This document shows positions 1 to 12,700 of a stretch of 64,000 nucleotides of DNA, one piece after another; positions within the stretch are counted from its first letter, which is position 1, and each line of letters starts with the position of its first letter. Under the pieces are notes generated by a model. That model had not been told where the DNA came from and did not search any database. It was given only the letters and a program-made list of their open reading frames with translations. The translations under genes and the position numbers were made by a program. The DNA comes from Pyronema omphalodes (lineage: Eukaryota; Ascomycota; Pezizomycetes; Pezizales; Pyronemataceae), in assembly GCA_024516155.1 (NCBI GenBank), contig JAJJXM010000004.1:496001-560000 (forward strand), written 5' to 3'.

Positions 1-1
1 C

Positions 2-2983
2 GACTCTCTTGACACCGAACACCTTTCTCCATTTGATATCGACTCTGCATCGCCGCCGGGTCTTTCTTCCGGCTCTGCAACTTCGCATTCACCCGAGAGT
101 CTGAGATACGAGTGGGACCCAACTGACAACTCCTTCTTTGACTTGAACGACGACGGCACCGGTGGTATAATTCAGGCTGGAAGTAATACTCCGTGGGATA
201 TCTCAATGCTTGCCGATCAAACTGAACCAGGCCTCTCGCCCATGAGCGACTATATCAAGATTGAGAACGAAAACTCGCCTTCTGGATACTACAGTGAGCC
301 CGCTGGACCACAACGAACCATCTCTCCTGGAAATTCACTGATCGATCCTACTGCGAGGACAGCTCTGGAGGACGGATATTCTTTCAAGGACAACGATATC
401 TTTGATTATACTAGCTTCACTCAGCAGCAACAGCAGCAGCAGCCTAATTCAAGACCGAGTTCAACTGATCAATTCGGTCCGATGATGTGGAGAAACCAGC
501 CCCAGCGGGAAGGATTTCCTCCAAACAACTGGCAACAGCAGCAGCAGCAGCAGCAGCAACAGCAGTCACAACAGAAGGTGCCTCAACAGCAGCAACAAAT
601 CCCACAACAAATTCATCAACAAACACCACAGCAGCTCCAGCAACAGTTGCAAAGAGTACAACAACAGCAGCAACTACAACAGCAACAACAACAACAGCAG
701 CAGCAACAGCTACAACAGCAACAACATATCATCCAACAACCCTCCCCCCTACGCAAAAGTGTATCACCACCATCCTCTCACACCAGTCCCGAGTCACCAA
801 CCGGCTCCAACGAAAATAGTGATGACGGAGCTGCTCCCAGTGCCCCACGTAGTAAAAAGAGAAAGACCAGTACCGATGCCGAAGCTGGAGAGACCACCGA
901 GACCACTGGTGGCCGCAAGCAACCGAAAAAGACTGCTCACAACATGATTGAAAAGCGGTATAGAACCAACCTTAACGATAAAATTGCAGCACTCAGAGAA
1001 TCAGTTCCATCCCTTCGTGTTATGGCTGGTACTGCGAGATTGGGAGAGGATGATGAAGAGGAGGATCTTGGAGGATTGGCCCCAGCTCATAAGCTTAACA
1101 AGGCAACGGTTTTGGCAAAGGCAACGGAGTATATCAGATATTTGGAAAAGAAGAATAAGAGATTACAGGATGAAAATGATCAGTTGAAGAACAGATTGAA
1201 TGCATTTGAGAAATTGGCAACTATGGGTGGATCAATGGGATTGCATCATCAGTCACAGCATGGAGGAAGAGGAGGCCAAGCTGGTGGACCTGGAGGCGGA
1301 GGAATGATGAGTAGATTGATGGTTGGAAGTTTGGCGGGATTGATGATTGCGAATGGCCTTCAGTCTAACGAGGATGGTTCAAGACAATTGGCAGCTGCTC
1401 CTTTCCCTATTGATTTCCTCGGCTTTGCTGGTCCGGCTGCCAACCACCACGCCTTCTGGCTAATCAGCAAGCTTGTTCTTTTGTTTACTGCAATTATCTA
1501 CGTTATCTCACCTAGCTTCTTCGATGCAAAGGACTCTTCGGAGAATGATAAACCTGCAAACAACTCTCACGTCGCCATTGCACCTTCTCTCGCCTCTCCG
1601 CTCAAGGACCGTTCTCACGCTTGGTTAACTGCAATTCAAACCGTCTGGGTTCCTCGTCATTCCGTCACTCTCGAACTTATCGCTCTCATGTTGAAGGCCA
1701 TCAAGCTTTCTCTTCGCCGTATGATTGGTTGGGAGAAATACCGTATGCTCACTGGCATGACTGAAGAACAGGAACTCGCTCGTGTCAAGTCCTGGGCAAT
1801 TGCTCTTGACGCCCAACTCACCGGTGGAGATTTGACTGTTAATCACTCTCGACTTCTTCTTACCTTGTTGGCTTCTTGGACTTTGCCTGCGACTCCTACT
1901 CGGACCATGCTCAACGCCCTCCACATCCGTATTTTATTCTTCGACCTCGGCGCCGGTTTCCAAGCCTTTTCCGAGTCCTTCAGCAACTACTACTGGGGCG
2001 AAGCTCGTAAAGCGCAAGAGAAGGCAGTAGCAGAAAACGATGTTGAGCAGCAACTTTCCGAGAACTTGGCACAGTTACTCCAGCTTGAACCTTCAGATGT
2101 TTTCGACGATCAAATTGTCCACAAAGCTTTCAACCTCTGCTACAACCGCGACGCTCATGATCGTTTAGATGAGGGAATGGATTCCGTTGTCCGTGACGTT
2201 TCCATCCGTTCTCCTCTTGATGCTCTGGCCGCATGGTACTCCTCTCTCCTCCTTCAGCAAGTCTTCGTCCAATGCCTCAAAGCAAAATCAACCCCCGATT
2301 CATCAAAACGTATCCAGTCCGACCTTGAAACGGCCCTTCGCATCGCACCCCCTAACTCTGCCGCTCATATCCGTGCTTTAACCGCCTCTGCTGTCATCTC
2401 TGAGGAACACGGTCAGAAATACCTCAGCGAAGCAATGCAAATCTTTGAAGAAGACTTCCGATCTCACGAGCGCGAAATCAACACCAAGGGTGGATCACCC
2501 AGCATGGTTCCCGTGACTCCCTTGAACTCCGCCGTCACAACCACCAATGACATCCGTATTGCGCTTCGCTGCTCCATGGCTTTATGGCTAATGAAAACCG
2601 GGTCCCGAGCCGAAGCGATCCGTCTCTTCACAGCGTTGGATTGGAAACAACAGCAGAAATATGATATGTTGGGACTATTAGGATTTGTCTCGGCATGGAA
2701 AACTGTAACGAGGTTTACTGAGTGGGATCCGGATTGGGCAAAGGATGCGGGACAGGCTGTGGATGATGCTGCTGGTATGATGAGGTTGTGGATTGGTGAT
2801 AAGAGGATCCCCAAGTTTGGTGTGAGCAGATCGGATTGTATGAGGATTATTGATTTTTGTTGTGGACTGCAGAAGAAACTTGCGGGTCTAGGGGGAGAGG
2901 AGGATGATGGGTATGCTTCTGCGGATCATAAGGAGGGGGAGAATGCAATGGTTAGTGTCGAGGTTAGGAGTGGGGAGGCTTAG
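2..2983 (+). CDS. srbA: SREBP-family bHLH-zip membrane-bound transcription factor (5' partial)
   Basis: The frame is open from base 2, so the gene starts left of the window; 993 residues are visible and no start codon can be assigned. From the N-terminus there is an acidic Ser/Pro-rich region, a long Gln tract (bases about 420-730), then a basic region with HNMIEKRYRTNLNDKI near base 936. The Tyr in EKRYR is the hallmark that separates SREBPs from other bHLH proteins. Helix 2 and a leucine zipper (KLNKATVLAKATEYIRYLEK) follow, after a loop enlarged by an acidic DDEEED insert. Two hydrophobic segments lie near bases 1305-1360 and 1450-1510, and a long conserved C-terminal region (DUF2014-like) follows to the stop. 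Family knowledge: the ER-anchored precursor is cleaved under low sterol or low oxygen, and the released N-terminus activates ergosterol, iron and hypoxia genes. No introns are seen in the visible part. The family call is firm; the symbol is by analogy with Aspergillus. Confidence 0.9.
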   Translation, partial: DSLDTEHLSPFDIDSASPPGLSSGSATSHSPESLRYEWDPTDNSFFDLNDDGTGGIIQAGSNTPWDISMLADQTEPGLSPMSDYIKIENENSPSGYYSEPAGPQRTISPGNSLIDPTARTALEDGYSFKDNDIFDYTSFTQQQQQQQPNSRPSSTDQFGPMMWRNQPQREGFPPNNWQQQQQQQQQQQSQQKVPQQQQQIPQQIHQQTPQQLQQQLQRVQQQQQLQQQQQQQQQQQLQQQQHIIQQPSPLRKSVSPPSSHTSPESPTGSNENSDDGAAPSAPRSKKRKTSTDAEAGETTETTGGRKQPKKTAHNMIEKRYRTNLNDKIAALRESVPSLRVMAGTARLGEDDEEEDLGGLAPAHKLNKATVLAKATEYIRYLEKKNKRLQDENDQLKNRLNAFEKLATMGGSMGLHHQSQHGGRGGQAGGPGGGGMMSRLMVGSLAGLMIANGLQSNEDGSRQLAAAPFPIDFLGFAGPAANHHAFWLISKLVLLFTAIIYVISPSFFDAKDSSENDKPANNSHVAIAPSLASPLKDRSHAWLTAIQTVWVPRHSVTLELIALMLKAIKLSLRRMIGWEKYRMLTGMTEEQELARVKSWAIALDAQLTGGDLTVNHSRLLLTLLASWTLPATPTRTMLNALHIRILFFDLGAGFQAFSESFSNYYWGEARKAQEKAVAENDVEQQLSENLAQLLQLEPSDVFDDQIVHKAFNLCYNRDAHDRLDEGMDSVVRDVSIRSPLDALAAWYSSLLLQQVFVQCLKAKSTPDSSKRIQSDLETALRIAPPNSAAHIRALTASAVISEEHGQKYLSEAMQIFEEDFRSHEREINTKGGSPSMVPVTPLNSAVTTTNDIRIALRCSMALWLMKTGSRAEAIRLFTALDWKQQQKYDMLGLLGFVSAWKTVTRFTEWDPDWAKDAGQAVDDAAGMMRLWIGDKRIPKFGVSRSDCMRIIDFCCGLQKKLAGLGGEEDDGYASADHKEGENAMVSVEVRSGEA
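420..730 (+). repeat. CAG/CAA repeat encoding a poly-Gln activation region
   Basis: Dense runs of CAG and CAA codons, broken by Pro, Leu, Val and His codons, lie in frame within the SREBP gene, upstream of the bHLH. The mixed CAG/CAA use makes it less slippery than a pure CAG tract, but length variation between strains is likely. Both other frames on this strand and one on the opposite strand stay open here only because of the repeat. Confidence 0.85.
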
Positions 2984-3712
2984 GTGTGAGGAGGCTTAGG
3001 GTTCATGTGGGGAGTGGGTGGGATTTTCTTCCTCTTTTTTTTTTTCATTTTGTTGCGGGTTGTGTTTTTTTTGCCGGGTTGATTTTTTTTCATTGATTTC
3101 ATTGATTGATGGACTAAAGAGGAGGAACATATTTATGTACGACGAATGGTATAGGATGGCATGGGATATATACCAATAAGCACACAAGCACATGTAGAAC
3201 TGGATCTCCAACTCATTTATCCACTGATTTCTTTTTCATCGATCATTTATCGTTTATGCATTTCCTCTTATTTTCCTTTTTCTCTTTTGTTTTTCTCTTT
3301 TTTTTTCTCTTTTTTTTCTCTTTTTTTTTGTGCGGTTTTGCGGTTTTGCGGATTACTGTGTTTTTTTTGCGGGTTGTGATTGGTTGAAAGTTTGATTAGT
3401 CTGGTTAGTTACCTAGTCTGTATGGGATTTTTTATATCAGCTTTATATCGCGTTCTTGTGGCGTTGCGAATATTCTTGAGATGTGGAAATGGAAGTTGTT
3501 GATTGATATTGATTGCTGAAGTTGTTGATTTGACGTGACTGATTGGTGATGAGACGGGTGTTGGCTGTGATTAAGGATTGATTGATCGATAGATCGATGG
3601 ATGGATCGATGGATTTAGATTGGTTTTTGGAAACTGAAATATATAACTACTCCGCGTTTTTTGATATCGTTCAACTTAGTTTGAGTGATGAGTAGAGGTA
3701 CTGCGGTGGTGG

Positions 3713-3832
3713 GTTATTGGGAGGGGGATTGGGAGGGGGAGGGAGGGGGGAGGGAAGGGGGAGGGAAGGGGAAGGGAGGGGGCGGGGGAAGGGGAATGGG
3801 GAATGGGATTGGGGATGGGGCAGGGGGATTGG
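3713..3832 (+). repeat. G-rich tract with many GGG/GGGG runs
   Basis: About 120 bases on the + strand consist almost only of G-runs of 3-6 separated by one to three A or T bases, with a single GC step near 3782. It satisfies the G3+N1-7 four-run pattern many times over, so G-quadruplex folding is possible. It lies about 750 bp past the SREBP stop codon. Confidence 0.8.
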
Positions 3833-3891
3833 TTATAGAGCTGCGTAGGTGGGAATTTCATGAGAATAGGGGATAGAGGATAATAAGAACT

Positions 3892-4010
3892 TCATATCTA
3901 AGCTTATTATTATTATTATTGAATCATACACTGACCGAGGCCTAAAAGGCCCATGCAGGAAAATACAACAACAAAATACCCAATACATCTAAGCTCATAT
4001 CTAAGTTTAT
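3892..4010 (-). mobile_element. 5'-truncated LINE/SINE-like retroposon with target-site duplication
   Basis: Read on the minus strand, a conserved block (3960 to 3917, containing CCTGCATGGGCCTTTTAGGC) ends in an (AAT)n tail (about 3905-3920). The same block, with 38 of 44 bases matching, recurs at 37020-37063, also followed by an AAT/AAAT tail. The insert of about 87 bp (3908-3994) is flanked by 3892-3907 and 3995-4010, which match at 15 of 16 bases. That is the expected mark of target-primed insertion. An A-rich tail, 5' truncation and a 16-bp duplication are typical of LINE-mobilised DNA. The parent element is not identified. Confidence 0.6.
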
Positions 4011-7000
4011 ATCCAACCTCCTTAAATCATCACACATCATCACTCAGCCAACCAACCAAACATGGCACAAGCAAGCATGCAAACTATATTCAATCCCTGG
4101 AATCTGTTCTATAGGCCCATTAGCAAGTAGCAGATACAAAAACACCTTTCCTGATGATGCGGGTGCTGGTTGTGATTGCTGATTGCTGATTTTGATTTTT
4201 GATGTGGGTTGGTGCTGGCTGGTGAGGAGGGTGGGGCGGGTGAGGCAGGTGATGAGGAGGGTGATGAGGGTGATGCGGGGTGATGAGGGTTGACTATTGA
4301 CTATTGACTGGTACTATTGATTTTCAATTATGAAAACGAAAACAATAAACGAAGGATCGATAGATCGATAGATTAAACGGTGGAATTTTGTGGGGTATTG
4401 AAATACATATCCTATTTCTACTCCGCTTTTCGTGATGATGTATTCTCAGTCAGTACTTTCTAATCCTACATCTAAGTAACCACTAACCACTACCAAGTAA
4501 CCAGCTACCGAAATATCACCCACGAAGCCAAGAAGCCAAGAAGCCGAGAAGCTACGACTTCCTATCAGATACCCAGTAAAGCTCAGGCCTTGGCTGCTGC
4601 TTATGAAATCTTCCACGCTCGAGAATACTGCAGTTTGGCACGGTAATACCTGTAGACTTGACCGGGTCTTCATTCGCGGCACCGTCCCGTATTAATACCA
4701 AGATCGGCTGTTCTTGAGGCACCATGGACCAGACGGACCGTGGGTGACCGTGGCTAGATCACGAGTACTCACTCGCAGCACCATCTTGACTTCCCTCCGA
4801 TCAGAACTTCAACCATTATCTGGTAGCTAAATACGACTTACTCAGCGGCTTCTGTTGTATGGGATACCGGGCTCCACGGAGTTGCTGTCAAAAGTTGGTA
4901 TGAAGATATAGAGATTACCATCAATCAAGTATTGATAAACCGGGAGATTAGACTTGGAATATTTAATATATCCTTCTTGAATGAAAAACGATTCATGGGA
5001 GGATAGAACGGGATAGATAGGGTGTGCTGATCTTGCTTGGTATGGGTGTAGACGACGATCATGAGGAGGTTATGATGGGGTTGATTTTCTGGGAATCGAT
5101 GCGTGGATGTATGTTGGTGTTTGATTTACGGCGGCAGTGAAAGATGTTACGGATGGGATCGGACGTCCGGTTTGCTGTTATGGAACTTTAACTTCTAGCT
5201 TAATATCAACACAGAAAAAGAAGCTGAGTGGTCGTGTCAGTTTCGTCAACTTGTGGTTCTAGCTTCCCGGGCCTTGAAATTGGTTCATCGTTGCAGATAA
5301 GAGTCGATGGTTGAGATATACCGGCCGACTCCCGAGGAAGCTATGTCTAAGATATAGTCTCTAACGACATAGAACTTAGAACTTAGAAGTCAGAGGTTAT
5401 CAATGCCAAGTGGTAAGTAGTAAGTACGAGATTATTAGCTTATGGGCTTAAGACTCGGGTCACTAGTCATGACTACATGTAGTCACTAAATAGAGCCTGG
5501 AGCCTAGAACTTCTACTTCTACTTCTACTTCTGTCTCCAAAAAGATGTAAAGATATTTCAGCTTTCCGATTCTTCTAATAGCATATGATATATCTTTGGT
5601 CTGAATTTCAACTCAGAGGTACTAGGTAGGATTATCGCTGACTCGCTGGTCAGTCCTAATGAGGGTATCTGGTGATGTAGCCGAAGGAAAGCAAAAGTGA
5701 GAAAGAAGTATCGTACGAGAAAAGCTGAAGAGAAGAAGTGGAGGGGAAGAAGAGGAAAGGATGAGATAGGAGCTGAAGAGAGAGGTGAGGGGAGAAGTCA
5801 GAAAAGAAGAGGAGAAATGCGAGGTGCAAAGTGGGAGGCGAGGAGAGGAGAGGAGAGGAGGAGAGAATAGCAGAGAGTGGCGAGTTAAGAGTGACGAGTA
5901 AGAAAGACGAGTGGGAAAAGAGCAAACAGGGCTCCAAAATGTAACGACGAGAATTAAAACCAGGAGGAAGAAGAGGGGCGATAACAGGCCCAAAAAATAA
6001 AGTGCGCTCTAGGACGGATCTCAGCGAGACTCTAAGGTAACAGATAGAGCCTCGAAATGTATTCAGACTGTAGCATACGTCATAACTTTAAGGTTGGGAG
6101 CGTTCAAGAAATTCAAATCAGATCAAATCAAACATCTGCTGATACTAGATGCTCGGATCCGAGAATTCAGCTTTGATAGGTCGCATTGAAGAGGGCTTTA
6201 CTGTCAGTCTATCTCACGGCAAGTTGAAGATTTTGTGGACACTAGAGGGTTAGGAATTTATATGTTTGTGCTCTCTTCTTATCATCCAGATACTCTTTTT
6301 AACCTACATTCGGATGTTTAATAATAATACCGTTTTTAAGCTTCCTTAATAAATTCATAGATAGCATCAACGATCTCATTTTAAAAGAGCTTTCTCGACA
6401 ATATTCCGGGAGACAAATTACAAGAGTATTTTTTCAAGACTAAATATAAAAGGATATTGTAAATTGTACACCCAAACCCAAAGTTCCTTTCAAGTTGAAG
6501 CTATATGCTGCATTTTTTTTTTCTCTAAATCAGTATGGTTTTCCAAGTTCTAACAGCCGTCTCTGCTTCGCGTGGGATTTCACCAAGAACCCTCTTTCAG
6601 TGTTTGCGTCACCGAACTTCGAATAACCTTCATAACTGATCACTCCTCAACCAGTAGCGAACAAAGCCCAAGGAAACCCCGAGTAAACTAATCTATTTTG
6701 AAAACACTTCCTGAATTAAGGATATTATTCCAATTACAGGCAGGTAGCCTCTCGTATGTATCACTTATTTTTTTCTCTGCTGACAGCGGAGAGTGATATG
6801 TCATGAATGCGGCTCTGATTTCACATCAGCCATAATCCCTGTCACCTGGTCACCATGTCACCACAACTAAGCCCGGGGACCCTGGGAGCCCTGTATCGGG
6901 AAAACGGGAGGGGGAAGAATGGTGGATGGTGAACCCTGTAGTGATGTACCCGTGACCTGCATATATGTCATCGGATATGGGTGCAGAGAACGGTTGGATA

Positions 7001-9654
7001 TATAGTGCGACGTCATTGTCATTGTCATTGTCATATCCGACCGGCCATGTGCAGAGCTGGCCTTGGGAAGTGCGATGTCGGCTATGTGAAGGAATGTAAA
7101 GTAAGCGGAGTGATGGTGACAGACGAACTGTCGGGAACTATGACGTAGTGCTAATATGGTACCGATGAAAGGAACGTACCGGCTGCGATGCGAAGTGATA
7201 CGTAGAAGTGACAGAGCAAGCGAAGTGACAGAAGCTACAGAAGCGGCCCCGGAAGCAACGCAAAGCATCACGCAAAGCTACCCCGAAAGCAAGATCGGAT
7301 ACGGAAGCGAAAAAAAGACTTTGATTACAGACTGCAGAAATACAAGCCTTATGATGCAGGATGAGATCTTTTAACGCACCGGATCTGTCAACGCGCCGGA
7401 TATTGATATGGAAAGCTAAGGTGGGGAGCTAAGAACTAATTAAGGACCCTTAAAAAAAACACGTAAGAAAATAACCAACCAGCCAGCGGGTGAAAGCATG
7501 AGTGACTGTGAACGAACCATGGTTCATCTAGGGATACAACATAAGTTCCTTGTTTTTGTTTTATTGCTTTGTTGTGAAGAATTAGTATGTGTTAGCGTTA
7601 GTCTTAGCGCGTCTCAAGAGATATTTTCGGTCTGTGGAAGGATGAAGGACGTTGGGGATGAAGGATGATGAGGGATGTGAAGGATGTTGAAGGTTAATAC
7701 CTTGGATGATGGATAGCTGCGATATTGTGTTATTCTGTCTATCTATGGTGCCATATCGAGGGTGCTAAGGAGGGTGGATACTCATTTTCCTTATGTGTTT
7801 TGTTTGTTTGGTTATTTGTTTGGTTGAAAAATTTGCATGATGCCCCCACCAGGAGATCGAAATCTCCAAGATAACCCTGAAAAATCATAATTTCCGTTGT
7901 TTGTTTTGTTTGATATATTAATGTTGAGGATCGTAGTGATGAGAGAAGAAAAAGGTGGAGGTGGATAATGGAAAAGAGTTGATTGATAGTAGATGAACGA
8001 GTCAACGAGAGAATCTACATACAGGCTATGCATGTAATGCATGCCGCATCCACGTCCACCTCCACTATGTACACGGCGAACCAAGCACCGTTCAACAATT
8101 TGTTTGTTGACATCTCAAAGCCTTGTACCTAAATCCATAAATCCACAAGACCGTGTTTAGTTTCATTTCATTTTAGAATCCCCGAACTTCCAGGAGATAT
8201 GGTGCTACATGTGTATTTCATCATGGTTTCCATTGTATACAAACAATAATTCAAGATCCAGAAGAATAAACCCCAATTGAAACCACCTCTCCAGTTTCCA
8301 GACAAACCCTGGCTTTACATTCAAAAGAAAAAAGGTCCAAAAGTCTTGAAGCATAATCTAGAGAATTTCCATCTTAATAGCCTGTTGACCCGATGTTACA
8401 AGATTTGAGTTTCAAGTTTCAGATATGATATGATATTATAACGTACCATGTAATCGTAATGCCTCTCTTATTTGCATTCATACATACATAGACCTCTGCG
8501 GGAGAGCTGCTGTACATATCATGTATAATGATGATGAATGGTTATCAACGCTGTCGGTTGATGATTATGATGATTACCTACATACATGGCGCTACTGGAG
8601 GCATTGTCGGTTACAGAGGGGTGCAGGACACCTGCGGGCTATCTGCGGGATTACATCGTACATCTTAGATTCCATTCCTTCGGCTTCAAGATATTGTTAC
8701 ACAACGCCAGCCAGCTATTCGGTAATACACAAACTAGAGTTAAGCCAACTTCCAAGGGTTCACGAAGAAACATCAAACACCTGTCACCTGTATGATGCCG
8801 GGAGAAGGACAAAGAGAAAGTGTGGAAAAGGAAGAGAAAATCTGTGTAAGGCTTCGTATCCGCGGAAAAACCTCTGCGTAACCAGAAAAATGTGCACAAT
8901 CCCATCATCCCACAATCCCTCAATTGGCATAAAATGCAGATGCGTAGATCTCTTCATAACAAAAGATCAGACCAGATCAAATAAAAGATCAGACCAGATC
9001 AGATCAGATCGAATTAAATGTGCAAAAAAACTACAATAGTCAAATGGCCCAAAAATCAAGCGATGATCTTTATCCGCTTTATTCCAGTGTAAAAAGTGTC
9101 TTAACGCCGTGTAACACGACAGCCGTCAACACTATTTAGCTCCATCGATAGACAGAGGTATAGGGATCGTACGGCATACAGCACACAGGGATGGGAAATG
9201 TGTCAAGACTCAAACTAGGCGGGATGTTTTGTGGATTGAGGGTTGTAGTAGGGAATGTTGATAGAGACAGAAACAGGATATCAAGCCTCGAAATTTAGCT
9301 TTAATTCAAAATGATGAGTTTGATTATTTGGTAGATATGATTTAATTCGATACGATATGATGTGATAAGTAACTTTGATTCGATAAACATAGTTTAATTC
9401 GATACGATCAAGCTACATACACTAGCTTGATTTATGCAGAACCAAAACAACGTCTTCAGACGACTGCCTACATATGTACATACATAGACTAATGACCCAT
9501 GGCATCCGATTGGTTCATGTATGTCTAGCGGTAGTTTAGTGGCGTATGTCGCGGTAGGTTCAGCCGTATGTACGTAAATCAGATCAAGGCATGTCTGTAA
9601 CTTATGTTTTGTCATCAGCACCAGCACTATCATCACCGACACCATAGTGTTTCA

Positions 9655-9718
9655 TGACGTCGAAATCCCCAACCCAACTCAAACCCAATGACGTGACGCG
9701 ACGTGACGTGACGTGACG
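9655..9718 (+). promoter_or_regulatory. Array of TGACG (bZIP/CRE-like) motifs
   Basis: TGACG occurs at 9655, 9689, 9694, 9704, 9709 and 9714, five of them in near-tandem 5-bp phase and several extended to TGACGTGA. TGACGT is the core site of ATF/CREB-type bZIP factors. The array could equally be a short tandem repeat with no function. No gene lies within 5 kb on either side. Confidence 0.3.
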
Positions 9719-12700
9719 ATGATTTGTAAGTTTCTGTGAAGTCACAGCGCTAGCAGCTAGCTATATCTCGTGATTCATCACTCGGTAACGAGGGGTTTCG
9801 TGAGTTGGATCTGGCTTGGCTTGGCGAAATTACTAAACCGGGGAGAGGTTTTTTTTTTGGAATCTGCCATCGGGATCTACATGGGTTTTTTAGTGCGTCG
9901 CGTGGACAACACGGTGTGATCAGAGATTCAGAGGTGTTTTAGATGTAGTTCGTAGAGGAGAATTCCAGCAGGAAGTACGTTTGGATTAGATGGGGTTCAA
10001 AGTGTGTTTACAGACATTAAAAAAGAAAGAAACAAATCACTAGATAGAAATAAAAAGAATAAAATAAAATAAAATAAAAATTAATCCAAGTAGAGCAGAA
10101 TATTATATTCACACCAACCTTGATCCTATATTACTATTTCCTCCCTAACTCCCCAAAATTACATACACAACCCCACTTCATTTCATCCCATCCTATCCTC
10201 CTCCTACGCCATGCCTATCCGCCACCATTCCCCTCACTCTCCACCATTCATTCACACATGCCACATCCAACAATAGTAATAGCAAAAGATCTACCTCAAC
10301 CCATGATGCAACGACGATCTCTTTTTCCAAAAAAAAAAGGCCTCAAGGTCGGGCCGGGGATAAGCTTAGATTTCCGTGTTTCACCTTTTTTGTGGCGGTA
10401 GGCGGTGGGCGGTGGGAGGGGTGGGGAGTAGTAGGTAGGGATATGATATTATATGTAGTGTACAGTAGGGATGCAATGATCTACATGTCATATGTAAGGG
10501 TTTTCGTATTTTATGGTTTCTGAAAAGTTTTCAGAACTTTTATGGTCACTGGTTGGTGGTTGATCTTCTGCGCCGGTGCGCCGGTCTGGTACTGGGACTT
10601 GATGGCACCGGTGCTTGAGAGGACTTTAGGGGATTATGTAGGTCTTACTTAGTTCGTGGAAGATCATCACACATGTTTTATGGATAGGCTTACAAAAGTT
10701 TTCCTTACACCGGCTATCATTGAGGAAAAAAGGGCTTAAAAGATTTCATGCTATTGCCCCGCACGATCTTCAAGTTTCAAGTGTTCAACCATAAGCCTCT
10801 CTCCCCGCTTTAGGTCCGCTGAGAGCAGAAAAAGAAGTGAAGTCACAAATTCACCAAGTCACGAATCTGGAAACATTTCTAAAACTTTTTAGAAATTATT
10901 GCTAATATATTTTCTTTTTTAATGCAGAAAATGGTTCTTCCCTATCTATCTTGATAATCCCAAATAGATATTATTAACCCTACTTCAGAACTAATAAACC
11001 GTGATTTTTAATCATCACCAAAAGAAGAAAAACTTTCTTTTACGCAAATACCACTAACTGTTTCATAATTTCTTTGGTTCCATCGATACGGAATCTTCTA
11101 ACTGGGACATACATGTTATGCCTTTGTTCTTATTTGATTCCTCTTGTGACAGCCAATGTGTTTGTGGATGTTTGTAACCGTTTTTTACCCCTCCATCTCC
11201 CCTTTTCTTTTTCTTTTTTTTCTTTCTTTTGGTTGTTAATAACGGATCCATGATTATATATACTATACCTCTGATATCAATCTTGACGGGTGGGATAAGA
11301 TGCATAATCTTTAATCTTTAATCTTTTATCTTCTACTCATGGACCCAGAATGAAATACACCGAGAAGATAAATACAATACATACATATCACAGCATTCTA
11401 CAAATAACTGGACCAATAATCTATAATTGAAGATTTCCATAATGCATGGAGAAACCTGGGCTTTGGAAATTATAACTTTTATCTAATTGATGATCTCAAC
11501 GCTGAATATTTTATACTGTAATGCCGCGTAACTTGTGTGATCACTGATGTAACATCCCAAGTGAGGATTGGTTCTCTGCCCGAACGTTGCTTCGGGTGTG
11601 TTTATGTATGTATCTAAATCATGTAGAAATCCATTTTGACCTCCACGTCTTTCTGTCTTTTTTTTTTCGTTGCCTTGGTTGGATATATACCTTCACAAGG
11701 TCCTTTGTAATCGCTAACACATCAACTCGGCGGTTGTAAAATTAAATAATATCATAGCATAGTCACTTCACGAAAAATAATAGCCATATTCACTAGTAGT
11801 CTACATCAAACATGCGTAGTGATAAAACCTCCTCCTCCTTCTCCTCCTTCTGGTGCGCCATTGTGTACTCATTTCCAGCCTCGCCCGTTTCATCCCCCGT
11901 TTTTTTCATCCAATCCAATCCAATCCATAATCCAATCCATATTCCCTACATCCCCCTACATCCCCCTACATCTCCCTACATTTCCCTACCAATTTCCATC
12001 AAGCATCATCCAGCATAATCAAGCATCACCATAATTAAGCATAATCAACATTACCAACCCAACAAAGGTTTCCCTAGCCACCAGTATCCACCACTACAGT
12101 ATCCACCACTACAGTAACAAAGTACCATAGTAAGACCCTTACCAGCAGAAACCCCTACTACGGTAAACTTTTACACTGTTACATTCTTACACTCTTACGC
12201 GAGGCCCCGATGCCCCGAGGCCCCGATGCCCCAAGCTACTATCGGCCCGTGGGTCTCGGTTCGTGGCTGACCGCTGGCCGATGAATAGCTGGGAATCTGG
12301 AATGTTCCGTGCTATGGAGAATTTATGGGTGCAATGGGTGCGATGGGTGCTAGCAGTGCCTGGTGCTAGAGCCTAGTGCTAGCGATGTTGGTTGCTTGGG
12401 TGGTTTGTTCTATATTATTGATGATGGATCTGTGGTTACTTGAAAATCTATGGATTTTTGAATCTGAGGATCTGTGGTAACTTGGAAATCTATGGATCTA
12501 TGGTGACTCGGGTAATTTCTTGGGTAATCTGGGTTGTCTGGGTAGTCTGGGGGTTATACATACCTCACAGGATTCATGGTCCGTCACCCGTTGTGGTGTG
12601 GATTTAAATAGGACACTAAGATATGCTGCTAGGCTGTGTTGGGTTGGTGTAGTTACTCTGTTAAGGGTGGGCTTTGGATGGGAGATATGGAGATGGGAAG

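Noticed and set aside
487..819. A 110-codon second frame within the SREBP gene (Thr/Ala-rich)
   Set aside because: Produced by reading the CAG/CAA repeat in another frame.
6867..7271. 134-codon minus ORF with Thr-Met repeats
   Set aside because: The middle derives from a TCAT-type microsatellite; no conserved features.
8521..9039. 172-codon + ORF in the first gene desert
   Set aside because: The C-terminal part is a GATC-rich simple repeat, the rest has no motif, and composition matches the surrounding non-coding DNA.
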